Positions 25,219 to 34,630 are shown, numbered from the stretch's first letter. The stretch is DNA of 64,000 nt from UBA7672 sp041398245 (GCA_041398245.1 JAWKVC010000002.1:124001-188000); one strand, 5' to 3'. Numbers and translations: made by a program. The notes: a model not told the origin generated them from the sequence alone.

Positions 25219-25560
25219 TCAGCTCCCGGCCGGCGACACCGACCTGATCTCGAAGGTTGCGCAATCATCCGACATGGACGCCATTTTCGCCGGCGTCGCG
25301 GAGACCATGGATGCGGACTCGGCCTTTGCCTTCGCCGTGTCGACGCCCGAACTCAGCCACGCTTCGAGGCTGGCGGCAACCAGCGCATCGGGCGACTTGC
25401 CGGCGCGCTTCGCGGCTTCGACCTGCGCCATACGCAATGCAGCGCATGCCACGGCTTTAGCCGGCGCGACATCATCCTCGATGGTGACGCGCGGCGCCGG
25501 CTGGGCAAAGGCCGCGCCGGCAAACGCTGCGGCGACGACAGACAGAACGACAAGGCGCAT
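25219..25560 (-). CDS. Small exported protein of unknown function
   Basis: 113 residues from ATG 25560, preceded by GGAGGG and beginning with a clear signal peptide (MRLVVLSVVAAAFAGAAFA). The mature part is helical with two cysteines (AVACAALRMAQVEAAKRAGK and SDDCATFEI). It is read in the same frame as the tail of the broken hydrolase upstream, so an automatic gene caller will fuse them into a false 390-residue protein; the internal ribosome site and signal peptide show they are separate. Confidence 0.75.
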   Translation of the reverse strand: MRLVVLSVVAAAFAGAAFAQPAPRVTIEDDVAPAKAVACAALRMAQVEAAKRAGKSPDALVAASLEAWLSSGVDTAKAKAESASMVSATPAKMASMSDDCATFEIRSVSPAGS

Positions 25561-25625
25561 CGAGCCCTCCATGCCGCGAAAGCTAGAGGCTTTCTGCGGC
25601 GGCAGGAAGGCGGCGACAGGCGCGA

Positions 25626-26527
25626 TTATGGCGAGCCGGCGCAGGCTTTGGCCCAGTCGATCACAGTGTCGGCCAGTTCCTGCCGCGACCAGGAGAAGGG
25701 AATGATCGCCGGAGAGTTCCACACCGGAGACCTTGACGCCCTTGGTTGCCTTGTAGGCCGCTGTCATCGCCAGCGGCTTCGGGATGTCCGTATCCTTGTC
25801 GCCCAGCACGACGAGGATCGACTTGCCCACCATCTGCGGCGCGCGCTTCGCAAGATCATAGGCGTCGCGATGGGCGATGATGTCGGCGACAAACGCCTTG
25901 CCATCGAGGCCGGCAAGCATGTCGAGCTGGTCGGCATAGGCGGCGAAGCCGGCCGCGGCCTCTGGGTTGGCGGCGAGTTGATCCGCGATGGCGCCCATCT
26001 CCGCTGGCGCCAGACCGGCGGCGCATTTGATCGCTGGATCGCGCGCGGCGGCCTGCAACGCCGCGAAGCCGCCCATCGAATGTCCCACCAACAGGATGCG
26101 CGCCGGATCGGTGCGCAGCTTGTCGGCATTCTCCCGCAGATAATTGGCCGCCGCGCCCGCATCCTCGATCACATGCGGCAGCGAATACGTCCCCCCGCTG
26201 CCCCAGGCGCCGCGATAGTGGAAGAACAGCACGTTGAAGCCTTCGCGCCGGAGATCCTGCGCGAGATCGAGATTGCGTTCATTTCCGGGAAAGCCGTGCA
26301 GCAGGACCACGGCCGGATGCGGCCCCGGACCATTGGCGAGATAGACGATGCCGTTGAGGCGATCACCTTCGACCTTGAACGACATCTCCACCAGCGCGGG
26401 AGGATATTCCGCATCGAGCGCGGGCGCAGCCGCGGTCGGCGCAGCCGGCGCCTCCGGCGCTGGCGAACAGGCGGACAGGAGGAAGCGCTGCGGACGCCGC
26501 CGCTGTGAAGATGCCCAGACGCATCAT
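25626..26527 (-). pseudogene. Alpha/beta hydrolase lipoprotein, broken by two single-base insertions
   Basis: Start ATG 26527 (GGAGGAG upstream). The frame begins MMRLGIFTAAASAAL, then must lose one base near 26481 to continue as LLSACSPAPEAPAA, a lipoprotein signal, and into the hydrolase body (VVLLHGFPGNERNLDL oxyanion motif; LLVGHSMGGFAAL nucleophile; VLGDKDTDIP acid region). After GDHS one more extra base at 25698-25700 must be removed to read FSWSRQELADTVIDWAKACA and stop at 25626. Both lesions are an extra G (C in coding sense) in short G runs. Corrected product 299 residues, a normal dienelactone-hydrolase-like length. Confidence 0.8.
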
Positions 26528-26546
26528 GGCTCCTCCCTTCTCCGGT

Positions 26547-28073
26547 CTATTTGAAGCCCAGGCTGCGCGCCATCACGTGATAGATCTCGTTCTCTTCCAT
26601 GGCGCCCGAGAACAGGTTGGCGCCCGGTCCGCCCGCGAAAATCGCAACATCTTCCCCGCCATGCGTTTCCGAGCCCATCGGGATCAGCGACTGCTGCTTG
26701 AAGCCAAGCGCCGTGGTGTCGACGTTGGTGAGATCGGGACGGTCGCAGAGCCATTTGCCGTCAGGCTGTTTTTTGCACACCGAACCCGGGCCGTTGGCGA
26801 AGCTCAGCGTGGTGTAGGGTTTTCCATCGGCGGCCATGACCAGCTTGTCGCCCTCCTTCACCAGACCGAGGATCGGATTGCCGCGCTGCGGATAGCCCTG
26901 CATGACCAGCGTGTGCGAGTGGTCGGCCGTGACGATGATCAGCGTCTCTTCGGGATTGGTCATCGCGACGGCCGCAGCGATGGCGTCGTCGAGCGCCGCG
27001 GCATCGCCGAGCGCGCGCTGGGCGTCGCCCGCGTGCAGGCCATGGTCGACGCGGCCGCCCTCCACCATCAGGACGAAGCCCTTGTCGTTCCGCGACAGGC
27101 GCGTGATGGCGGCCTTGGTCATGTCGGCGATCGACGGCTCACCCGTGGACGCGTCCGAGCGATCGAGATCGTATTGCATGTGGCTCGGCTCGAAGAGGCC
27201 GAAGACCTGGCCATCGCTGTTCCAGTTGACCGCATCGAAGCCGGCCTTGTTGGTGACGAGTGTCCGGTTTGGAGCTTGCGCCTTCCACTCCTCGGCCAGA
27301 TTGCGGCCGTCCTGACGGCGTCCCTTCTGGTCGGCATACTCAGGATCAGTCATCGTGTTGGGCGTGAAGTACGAACGCCCGCCGCCGAGCATCACGTCGA
27401 ACCCGTCGCCGTTCGCCTTTGTCCAGTCGAGCAGCTGCATCGCGATGTCCTTGCAGCCTGCGGCCTTGCCTGCGGCCGAGACATCGGCGTCGCTTTCCCA
27501 ATCGCGTTCGGTCGTCTCCGCATAGGTTGCGCCCGGCGTTGCGTGCGTGAGACGCGCCGTCGAGATGATGCCCGTCGCCATGCCCGAGGCTTCGGCCTGC
27601 TCCCACAGCGTGGTGGTGCCGTGGCTTGCCGCGCTGGTGCAGTCCTTCAGATCGGCGCCCTGCGTGATGCCGAGCGTGCCGTTGAAGGATTTGACGCCCG
27701 TGGTCATCGCGGTCGCCGTGGGGGCCGAGTCAGCCACCTGCGCGTCGTGCGTGTAGGTCTTGGAGAAAGCGGAGTAAGGCAGCTTTTCCATCGCGAGCTG
27801 GTAGCTCTCGCCGTCGAGTCCCTGACGTTGACCGGCGTAGATGCGCGCGGCGGTGATGGTGGAGATGCCCATGCCGTCGCCGATGAACAGGATCACATTC
27901 CTGGCATGCGGCTGCCCGCGGGCGGCGATCTTCGCCTGGATCGCGCCAGCGCCCTTCACGAAGTAGCTGTCGGCGCTCTGGACGGGCTCGGGCGCGTTTC
28001 GCACGGGCGCCATCGTCGCGCATGCAGCCACGGTCAGGACTGCAGCCGAAGCCGCAAGCATCGTGCGCATCAT
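26547..28073 (-). CDS. Alkaline phosphatase (PhoA family), lipoprotein
   Basis: 508 residues from ATG 28073 (GGAG upstream). Lipobox TVAAC. Metal and catalytic motifs: VILFIGDGMG, VADSAPTATAMTTG (catalytic Ser in DSAPT), FVLMVEGGRVDHGLHAGD, VTADHSHT and GSETHGGED. Hydrolyses phosphate monoesters in the envelope. Convergent context with no Pho box that I can identify; the hydrolase pseudogene follows 19 bp downstream on the same strand. Confidence 0.94.
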   Translation of the reverse strand: MMRTMLAASAAVLTVAACATMAPVRNAPEPVQSADSYFVKGAGAIQAKIAARGQPHARNVILFIGDGMGISTITAARIYAGQRQGLDGESYQLAMEKLPYSAFSKTYTHDAQVADSAPTATAMTTGVKSFNGTLGITQGADLKDCTSAASHGTTTLWEQAEASGMATGIISTARLTHATPGATYAETTERDWESDADVSAAGKAAGCKDIAMQLLDWTKANGDGFDVMLGGGRSYFTPNTMTDPEYADQKGRRQDGRNLAEEWKAQAPNRTLVTNKAGFDAVNWNSDGQVFGLFEPSHMQYDLDRSDASTGEPSIADMTKAAITRLSRNDKGFVLMVEGGRVDHGLHAGDAQRALGDAAALDDAIAAAVAMTNPEETLIIVTADHSHTLVMQGYPQRGNPILGLVKEGDKLVMAADGKPYTTLSFANGPGSVCKKQPDGKWLCDRPDLTNVDTTALGFKQQSLIPMGSETHGGEDVAIFAGGPGANLFSGAMEENEIYHVMARSLGFK

Positions 28074-28370
28074 GTGAAGTCTCCGTTGAGTCGGTTGGCG
28101 GTGCGGAAACTAGTCCACGGGTGCGACAGTTCCGAGTCCTTTGTTCCGTCATCCAAAGGCCCACCTTCATCCGTTTGCCTGCATATGCTGGCGTGCCGGC
28201 ATGCTCAGCGAACGTGCGGTCGTTGGTCGCGCCCCGGCGGCGGGCCTTCCGGCCCGAAATTCCCGGATCTGCGGTCTTGTCAGGGCAAAGCTGGCGCGTG
28301 ATGGTCGCGGTCAAAATGGGGATGCCGGCCGAACGTCACGACTGGCGCAGCCTACCGGGAGGACCAGACA

Positions 28371-29768
28371 ATGCTTCGCCGTGCTTATTCAGCCGTCGCC
28401 ATGACGGCCGTGTTCCTTGCTTCGTGCACGCAGATGCCGACTGCGACGCCCGCCAACGACATGGCGGAGGTGAAGCGCGAGATCCAGGTTCAGGTCGTCA
28501 GGACAGAAGACAAGCCCAGCGGGCCGCGCAATCTGTCAGTCACCGCCAGCCCGGAAGATCTCGGGTTTGATGCAGCCCGCCTCAAGAAGCTGGACGACTA
28601 CATGGCTGGCGTCGTCGCGCAGGGCCGCGTCGCCGGCATGACCACGCTGCTCGCCCGTCACGGCCAGATCGTGGAGTTCAACACCTATGGCAAGGCCAGC
28701 ATCGACGCCGGCACGCCGATCACCAAGGACTCGATCTTCCGCATCTATTCGATGACCAAGCCGATCACCGGCGTCGCGATGATGGTGCTGTACGAGGAAG
28801 GCAAGTGGCGGCTCGACGACCCGGTGACGCGCTACGTGCCGGAGTTCAAGAACCTGCGCGTCGTGAAGTCGATCAAGGCTGACGGCTCGATGGTGCTGGA
28901 GGACATGGTCCGTCCGCCGACCATGCGCGAGATCATGAGCCATACGGCCGGCTTCGGCTATGGGCTCGCGCAGGAACATCCGGTCGACAAGCTCTATCGT
29001 GAGAAGGGCGTGCTGTCGGCGACCGGCCTCAAGCAGATGATCGATCGCACGGCGGAAATCCCGCTGATGTTCCAGCCGGGCACCGACTGGTCGTATTCGT
29101 CCTCGGTCGACATCCAAGGCTACATCATCGAGAAGCTGACCGGGAAGACGCTCGGCCAGTTCATGCAGGAGCGCGTCTTCACGCCGCTGAAGATGACCGA
29201 CACCGCCTTCTATACGGGCCCCGAGAAGGCGAACCGGCTTTCGGCCGTCTACGTCTTCGACCGCGATCAGGGCAAGATCGTCGAGGCGAAGGAATTGTTC
29301 GGTTCGCCCATGCCCGACTACTCCAAGCCGCCCGCACTGGAGAGCGGCGGCGGCGGTCTTGTCTCCACCACCATGGACTATGCACGCTTCAGCCAGATGC
29401 TGGCCAATGGCGGCGAACTTGACGGCGTGCGCATTCTCGCGCCCGCGACCGTCGAACTGATGGGCACCAATGTGATCCCGAAGGACGTTCTGGTGAACTC
29501 CAACGGCACGAGCGTGGCGCGGTTCAACGAAGCGGTCGGCTTCGGTCTCGACTTCCAGGTGGTGAACGACGCCCGCGCCTCGGGCTCGCTGCAGGGCGAT
29601 GGTTCGATCAGCTGGGGCGGCGCAGCCGGCACATGGTTCTGGGTCGATCCGACGAATGACCTGATCTTCGTTGGCATGATCCAGCGCATGGGCGGAACCG
29701 GCGGCGACGATCTCGGCACGATGGCCCGCACCCTCACCTATCAGGCGCTGGTCGACCCGTCGAAATAG
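28371..29768 (+). CDS. Serine hydrolase of the beta-lactamase/class C family, lipoprotein
   Basis: 465 residues; lipobox VFLASC. SxxK catalytic motif in IYSMTKPITG, the YxS-type motif in DWSYSSSVDIQG and a C-terminal SWGGAAGTWFWVDP block identify the EstB/penicillin-binding-protein-like esterases. Substrate unknown. Divergent from the alkaline phosphatase across a ~300-bp gap in which I see no gene. Confidence 0.92.
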   Translation: MLRRAYSAVAMTAVFLASCTQMPTATPANDMAEVKREIQVQVVRTEDKPSGPRNLSVTASPEDLGFDAARLKKLDDYMAGVVAQGRVAGMTTLLARHGQIVEFNTYGKASIDAGTPITKDSIFRIYSMTKPITGVAMMVLYEEGKWRLDDPVTRYVPEFKNLRVVKSIKADGSMVLEDMVRPPTMREIMSHTAGFGYGLAQEHPVDKLYREKGVLSATGLKQMIDRTAEIPLMFQPGTDWSYSSSVDIQGYIIEKLTGKTLGQFMQERVFTPLKMTDTAFYTGPEKANRLSAVYVFDRDQGKIVEAKELFGSPMPDYSKPPALESGGGGLVSTTMDYARFSQMLANGGELDGVRILAPATVELMGTNVIPKDVLVNSNGTSVARFNEAVGFGLDFQVVNDARASGSLQGDGSISWGGAAGTWFWVDPTNDLIFVGMIQRMGGTGGDDLGTMARTLTYQALVDPSK

Positions 29769-29777
29769 GCGGATGCA

Positions 29778-30566
29778 TCAGGCCGCGCGCGCCATCATGG
29801 CGGTGGGCGCGCGGTCGATCATCGCCAGCAGGGCGCGAACTTCCTGCCGGCCCGACAGTTCGCTCATCGACAGCTTGCCGTCCTGCGGGGCGTCAAACAC
29901 CGTGCGGCCCTCAAGGGCGATGGCGCGATGGACGACGCGGTCACGCAGGCTCCAGACCGATTCGAAGCCGGCCTCACGGGCGAGCACCGAGACGCGGTCG
30001 TTGATCGTGTTGCTGATGCGCGACGGCAGGGCGGCGACGCGGTTCATCACCACATGCCAGCGCTGCTGCGGCAGGCCGGCGCGGCGGCGGTCGAACCGCA
30101 CCGTGTCGATCATCTCGCGATAGTTGATCTTCGGCGCAGCGGCGGATCCCAGCGGCGCAAACAGGCCGTGCATGTCGGCGGGGCTTTCGTTCATCGGCGT
30201 CAGGATCACGTCAGCGAGCAGATGCGCCTCGTAGACGTCGGCGAGGTTGCCGGACGAGGTGTCGATGATCATGAGGTCATAACCGTCCATACGGGCCATG
30301 CGGATCAGGGGGTCCAGACGTCCCGTGTGACGCGGGCGGGCGTTGGTGCGCACATCCTCGTCCATATCCATCAGCATCACGTGGTCGGGGCTTTCCAGCC
30401 GCGAGGCCCGGCGGAGTGTCACAAAACTGGACAGGTTCCGCGTGTTGCGGTCGAGGTCGAGGCAGGCGACCCGCAGGCCGTCCTTCACCGCAGCGACTCC
30501 CAGAAGGGCCGCAACCGTTGTCTTTCCCGTGCCGCCCTTGAACCCGCCTACCGTCACGACCTGCAT
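29778..30566 (-). CDS. ParA/MipZ-like P-loop ATPase
   Basis: 262 residues. Deviant Walker A near the N-terminus (VGGFKGGTGKTTVA), Walker A' VACLDLDRNTRNLSSF, Walker B-type YDLMIIDTSSG, and TPMNESPADMHG at the position of the MipZ ...PLNDS... motif, followed by WHVVMNRV. MipZ positions the division site from ParB in Caulobacterales, but this protein differs enough that a paralogue in another positioning task is equally likely; no ParB is adjacent. Confidence 0.82.
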   Translation of the reverse strand: MQVVTVGGFKGGTGKTTVAALLGVAAVKDGLRVACLDLDRNTRNLSSFVTLRRASRLESPDHVMLMDMDEDVRTNARPRHTGRLDPLIRMARMDGYDLMIIDTSSGNLADVYEAHLLADVILTPMNESPADMHGLFAPLGSAAAPKINYREMIDTVRFDRRRAGLPQQRWHVVMNRVAALPSRISNTINDRVSVLAREAGFESVWSLRDRVVHRAIALEGRTVFDAPQDGKLSMSELSGRQEVRALLAMIDRAPTAMMARAA

Positions 30567-30768
30567 GGAAACCTCCCGTGCGTCCGGTCATCAAGGCAGC
30601 CCAGCGGCCGCCTTCGCCTGCCGGGGGTGCTTCAATTCGCGTGCCACACGAGCGCGTCAGGGGGAAAATCGCGCAGCAACAAGCGCCTCGCAGCCCTTGC
30701 CCTCGCGCCCGCACGCCCTGATTATGGTCATGTGAAGCGCGCCGGGACGCCGGCAGGAGATTCTTGGA

Positions 30769-31464
30769 ATGGCTACAATCGCCCTCGTGGACGACGACGA
30801 GAACATCGTTGAGTCCCTCAAGGTTTTCTTCGAGCAGGAGGGCTATCAGGTCCGGGCCTATCACGATGGCGCGGCGGCTCTGGCCGGCCTGTCGGAAAAC
30901 CCGCCGGATATCGCCATTCTGGACGTGAAGATGCCCAAGATGGACGGCATGGAGCTGCTGCGGAAGCTCCGCCAGACGTCCAACCTTCCGGCGATCTTCC
31001 TGACCTCCAAGGACGATGAGATCGACGAGGTGGTCGGCTTCAACATCGGCGCCGATGATTTCATCCGGAAGCCCTGTTCGACCCGGCTGCTGGCTGAGCG
31101 GGTGAAGGCCATCCTGCGCCGCTCGCGCGGCATCGCCGCCGGCCCCGAGGACGGCGACAAGAAGCCGATCGTTCGCGGCCGCCTGACGCTGGACCCGAAC
31201 CGCCATGCCTGTCAGTGGGACGGCAAGGTCGTGCGCCTCACCGTCACAGAATTCCTGATCCTGCAGGCGCTGGCCCAGCGCCCGGGCTATGTGAAGAGCC
31301 GCGACCAGCTGATGGATGCGGCCTACGACGACCAGGTCTATGTCGACGACCGGACCATCGACAGCCACATCAAGCGGCTGCGCAAGAAGTTCCGCGACCT
31401 CGACGACAATTTCGACGGCATCGAAACGCTGTACGGCGTGGGGTATCGCTATAAGGAAGCCTGA
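30769..31464 (+). CDS. chvI: Response regulator ChvI (OmpR family)
   Basis: 231 residues. Receiver domain with acidic pocket VDDDEN, phospho-acceptor Asp52 (AILDVKMPKMDG) and Lys in FLTSKDD; C-terminal winged helix with LTVTEFLILQALAQRPGYVKSRDQL and IDSHIKRLRKKFR. The sequence and its place before chvG and a PTS EIIA gene identify the alphaproteobacterial ChvI, which controls envelope, acid and symbiosis responses. Confidence 0.95.
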   Translation: MATIALVDDDENIVESLKVFFEQEGYQVRAYHDGAAALAGLSENPPDIAILDVKMPKMDGMELLRKLRQTSNLPAIFLTSKDDEIDEVVGFNIGADDFIRKPCSTRLLAERVKAILRRSRGIAAGPEDGDKKPIVRGRLTLDPNRHACQWDGKVVRLTVTEFLILQALAQRPGYVKSRDQLMDAAYDDQVYVDDRTIDSHIKRLRKKFRDLDDNFDGIETLYGVGYRYKEA

Positions 31465-31465
31465 G

Positions 31466-33067
31466 AAAGCCAGCCGGGGGCCAAGCGCCAAGCAACGCCC
31501 CCTGCTCTGGTCTCCCATCGCGAGACTTATCCTCGCTTCCAATCTGGCCGGCCTGGTGATCCTGATCACGGGCGCGCTGGTGCTGAACGAGGTGCGCTCG
31601 AGCCTTGTCAACGCGCGGAAGGACAGCCTGACCGAACTCAGCAGGCTGATCTCGTCCTACATTACTGACAGTGCCACCACAGATGATCCGCCCGGACTCG
31701 ACATCGGCGCGGTGATCGAACAGCTGACCGCCATTCCGTTGTCGGATGCGACGCGCATGCGCGTGCATGATGCGCAAGGCGAGATCGTCGCCGACACCCG
31801 GCTGCTCAAGGACGAGATCGCCCGCAAGGACCTGCCCGAAATTCGCGAGCCGAACTGGATCGAGCGGACATGGCTCGACATCGTGCGCGGGATCAATCGC
31901 ACGTTCGAGAGCGCAACCGGCCGGCAGGGCATCGCCGAGGCGCGCTCGCTCGAGCAGGAAATCGCCATGGCGCTGGAGGACAAGGACGGGTTCTCCGAGC
32001 GCTTCAACGAACAGGCCGAGCGTGTGCTCTCGGTGACCGTGCCAATCCGCAAGGTGGCGCGCGTCGTCGGCGGCCTCACGATCGAGACCAACGATATTTC
32101 CCAGATCATCGCGGCCGAACGCGCCGCGCTTGTACCGCTGATCATCGTCGCTGTCGCGGTGGCGATCATCACCTCGGCGCTGCTGACGTTCGGCATCGCG
32201 CGGCCGCTGCGCAACCTTGCGATCGCCTCCGATCGCGTCACCGCCGGCACGGCCCAGCGCCTCAATCTCGGGCCGCTGCACAACCGCAAGGACGAGATCG
32301 GCGACCTGTCGCGCGCCATGGAGGAGATGACGACGTCGCTCTACGATCGCATCCAGGAGAATGAGCGCTTTGCAGCCGACGTGGCGCATGAGCTCAAGAA
32401 CCCGCTGACCTCGATCCGCTCGGCGGTTGAGACATCGCTTGCGGTCAATGATCCCGCGATGAAGGAAAAGATGGCCAATGTGATCGCGCGCGACGTGATC
32501 CGGCTCGACCGTCTTATTTCCGACATCTCGAACCTGTCGCGCCTCGAAGCGGAGATCGTCCGCGAGGAGCTGGTGCGCGTCGATATCGGGCGCCTGCTCG
32601 AAGACATCGTCTCGATCTATCGCGACACGGCGCGCGACGGCGATCCGCGGGTCACGCTCGTGAACAAGACCGACGGCGTCCAGGAGGTCAGCGGGCGCGA
32701 GGGGCCGCTGGGCCAGGTGGTCCGGAACCTTGTCGAGAATGCCCGTTCCTTCTCGCCCCCCGGCGGTCAGGTGACTGTCACACTGTCGCGGGTAACAAGC
32801 GCGCGAGGGCCGATGGTGCGCATTACCGTGGAAGATGACGGCCCCGGAATTCCGCCCGACAAGCTGGAAAAGATCTTCCAGCGCTTCTATACGGACCGTC
32901 CGGCGGGCGCGAAGTTCGGAAATAATTCAGGTTTGGGCCTTTCCATCGTCCGTCAGATCACAGATACGCACCGGGGCACGGTGTGGGCGGAGAACCGCAT
33001 GACCGACGGCAGGGTTGCAGGCGCAAGGTTCGTCGTGGAGCTGCCCGTAGCGCAGCTGAGCATCTGA
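31466..33067 (+). CDS. chvG: Sensor histidine kinase ChvG (start unresolved)
   Basis: Coding similarity begins right after chvI: basic segment, transmembrane helix IARLILASNLAGLVILITGAL, a periplasmic domain, second helix LIIVAVAVAIITSALL, HAMP, H-box DVAHELKNPLTSIRSAVE and ATPase boxes (NLVENARSF, VEDDGPGIPPDKLEKIF, SGLGLSIV). I place the left edge at the first codon after the chvI stop because there is no ATG, GTG or TTG in frame between there and the middle of helix 1 (GTG 31556). The only upstream in-frame ATGs (31316, 31340) lie well inside chvI. Either an unusual start codon or an indel is involved. Confidence 0.9.
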   Translation, partial: KASRGPSAKQRPLLWSPIARLILASNLAGLVILITGALVLNEVRSSLVNARKDSLTELSRLISSYITDSATTDDPPGLDIGAVIEQLTAIPLSDATRMRVHDAQGEIVADTRLLKDEIARKDLPEIREPNWIERTWLDIVRGINRTFESATGRQGIAEARSLEQEIAMALEDKDGFSERFNEQAERVLSVTVPIRKVARVVGGLTIETNDISQIIAAERAALVPLIIVAVAVAIITSALLTFGIARPLRNLAIASDRVTAGTAQRLNLGPLHNRKDEIGDLSRAMEEMTTSLYDRIQENERFAADVAHELKNPLTSIRSAVETSLAVNDPAMKEKMANVIARDVIRLDRLISDISNLSRLEAEIVREELVRVDIGRLLEDIVSIYRDTARDGDPRVTLVNKTDGVQEVSGREGPLGQVVRNLVENARSFSPPGGQVTVTLSRVTSARGPMVRITVEDDGPGIPPDKLEKIFQRFYTDRPAGAKFGNNSGLGLSIVRQITDTHRGTVWAENRMTDGRVAGARFVVELPVAQLSI

Positions 33068-33134
33068 AACGGTATTGACCCCGAAAGAAACGAGTCCTCA
33101 CCATGGGCGGCTGGGATATGCGGGAGTGCCTCCA

Positions 33135-33536
33135 ATGATCGGTCTGGTCGTGGTTACGCATGGCCGCCTGGCCGAGGAATTCATCGCCGCCGCGCAGCAC
33201 GTCGTCGGCCCGCTTGAGAATGTGCAGGCCGTCTGCATTGGCCCTGACGACGACATGGACATGCGCCGCAAGGAAATCATCGCGGCCGCCAAGGCGTGCG
33301 ACACCGGCGCAGGCGTGGTGATCCTCACGGACATGTTCGGCGGCACGCCGTCCAATCTCGCAATCTCCGTGATGGGCTCGGGCAAGATCGAGGTGATCGC
33401 CGGGGTCAACCTGCCCATGCTGATCAAGCTGGCCGAAGTGCGCAGCAAGCTGCCGGTGGCCGAAGCCGCCCTCGCCGCGCAGGACGCCGGACGCAAATAC
33501 ATCTCGGTTGCGTCCGCCCTGCTCCAGCGCGCCTAG
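33135..33536 (+). CDS. PTS EIIA component, mannose-type (PTS-Ntr/ChvGI-linked)
   Basis: 133 residues from ATG 33135 (MIGLVVVTHGRLAEEF, with the phospho-acceptor His in VVTHGRLA). The ILTDMFGGTPSNLA block is the standard EIIA-Man motif. In alphaproteobacteria this EIIA and HPr normally follow chvI, chvG and hprK and form a regulatory, non-transporting phosphorelay. Here hprK is missing: only 67 bp separate chvG from this gene. Confidence 0.93.
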   Translation: MIGLVVVTHGRLAEEFIAAAQHVVGPLENVQAVCIGPDDDMDMRRKEIIAAAKACDTGAGVVILTDMFGGTPSNLAISVMGSGKIEVIAGVNLPMLIKLAEVRSKLPVAEAALAAQDAGRKYISVASALLQRA

Positions 33537-33550
33537 GCTGGCCGGGAACG

Positions 33551-33827
33551 ATGGCGGACAAGGTCTCGCGCGAAGCAGAGCTGATGAACCAGCGTGGACT
33601 GCATGCGCGCGCCTCACGCGTTCGCCCGCGAAGCCGCCAAGTTCAATGCCCGCGTCAATGTCCACTATGACGGCATGACTGCCAGCGCCGCGTCGATCAT
33701 GGATCTCCTGATGCTGGGCGCGCGCGTGGGACAGGTGATCCGCATCGAAGCCGAAGGGCCCGAGGCGCAGGCCGCGCTCGACGCTGTCTGCCATCTGGTT
33801 GAACGCAGGTTCGACGAGAAGGACTGA
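33551..33827 (+). pseudogene. HPr-family phosphocarrier (NPr-like) with a frameshift
   Basis: ATG 33551 starts ADKVSREAELMNQRGLHARAS with the active-site His in GLHAR. After base ~33616 the frame breaks: the rest of the protein (AFAREAAKFNARVNVHY..., ASIMDLLMLGARVGQ, the Ser-46 region) is in another frame from about 33617 to the stop at 33827. Spacing against normal HPr (HARAS-x-x-F) suggests loss of one CG dinucleotide from a CGCG run at 33617-33620. Length when restored is about 92 residues, normal for HPr. Confidence 0.85.
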
Positions 33828-33836
33828 GGCCGCGCC

Positions 33837-34415
33837 TCAGTTCCTGTTTTCGCGCGGCGGCGATCCGCGGCCCGTCAGCGTACCCCAGCCAAAGCCGGGT
33901 CCGGCCGCCTGGTTCTGATCCTGCTGGCGGTTGAGCGGCTGGATCAGGTCCGTGAATTTCACGATGCCGGACTCATCGGCCAGCTGGTCGGCGATGCGAC
34001 GCAGGCCAGTGGTGAACTCTTCCAGTTTGACCGATCGATCGAGATCGATGTCGAACGTCATGGCGTTGGCGAGAAGGCCGGTTGGGTCGCCCATGCGGGC
34101 GGCCCAGTCCGACTGCTCGAAGCCCGTGACCGATCCATCACCATTGCTGTCGGCCGCCCGAAAGGCGTGCTGTGCTCCCGCGATCAGTTCATCTGGCATG
34201 ACCTGACCGTCGAAATTGCTGTCGAAGCTGGCGAAGACCAGTGCGCCCGGCGTCACGACCTTGACGCCCTCCGGCGGGCGGAAGCTGCCGCCCGGCCCGA
34301 CGGTTCCGGTGATGCGGTCGATCTTGTCGACGTCCTGCGCCAGCGCCGGCGCAGCGCCTACCGCAGCAAGGAGGACGATCCCCGCAAACCCTGCCGCCAG
34401 CCCAGTTCCACGCAT
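33837..34415 (-). CDS. Exported EF-hand calcium-binding protein
   Basis: 192 residues with signal peptide (GIVLLAAVGAAPALAQ). Three EF-hand-like loops are visible: FDSNFDGQVMPDE, ADSNGDGSVTGFE and FDIDLDRSVKLEE (the last degenerate). Likely binds calcium in the periplasm; partner unknown. Convergent with HPr. Confidence 0.85.
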   Translation of the reverse strand: MRGTGLAAGFAGIVLLAAVGAAPALAQDVDKIDRITGTVGPGGSFRPPEGVKVVTPGALVFASFDSNFDGQVMPDELIAGAQHAFRAADSNGDGSVTGFEQSDWAARMGDPTGLLANAMTFDIDLDRSVKLEEFTTGLRRIADQLADESGIVKFTDLIQPLNRQQDQNQAAGPGFGWGTLTGRGSPPRENRN

Positions 34416-34630
34416 CCGCTATCCCTTTGCCCGTTTCGAAGTCCGATCTCTCGCCGGCGGCCAATGTGGCCATCCCGCAACAGATCGCGCAACTCCCTGA
34501 TGCACAGAGATGGGATGCTGATGAGGGCGAAGTGAGGGCGCCGCAGGGCAAACTTGATTGCAAAGTGTATCCGGTGAAACTTTGCTGTGGCCGCGCGGAT
34601 TTTTGACCGGCGGCGGGGGACAAGCTTTCG

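Noticed and set aside
25219..26391. A single 390-residue hydrolase with a long C-terminal extension
   Set aside because: The second part has its own ribosome site and signal peptide, and the hydrolase's natural ending is found one frame over; it is a false fusion caused by a frameshift.
24622..26508. 628-codon plus-strand open frame across 24.6-26.5 kb
   Set aside because: Runs antisense to three real minus-strand genes and lacks protein-like segments.
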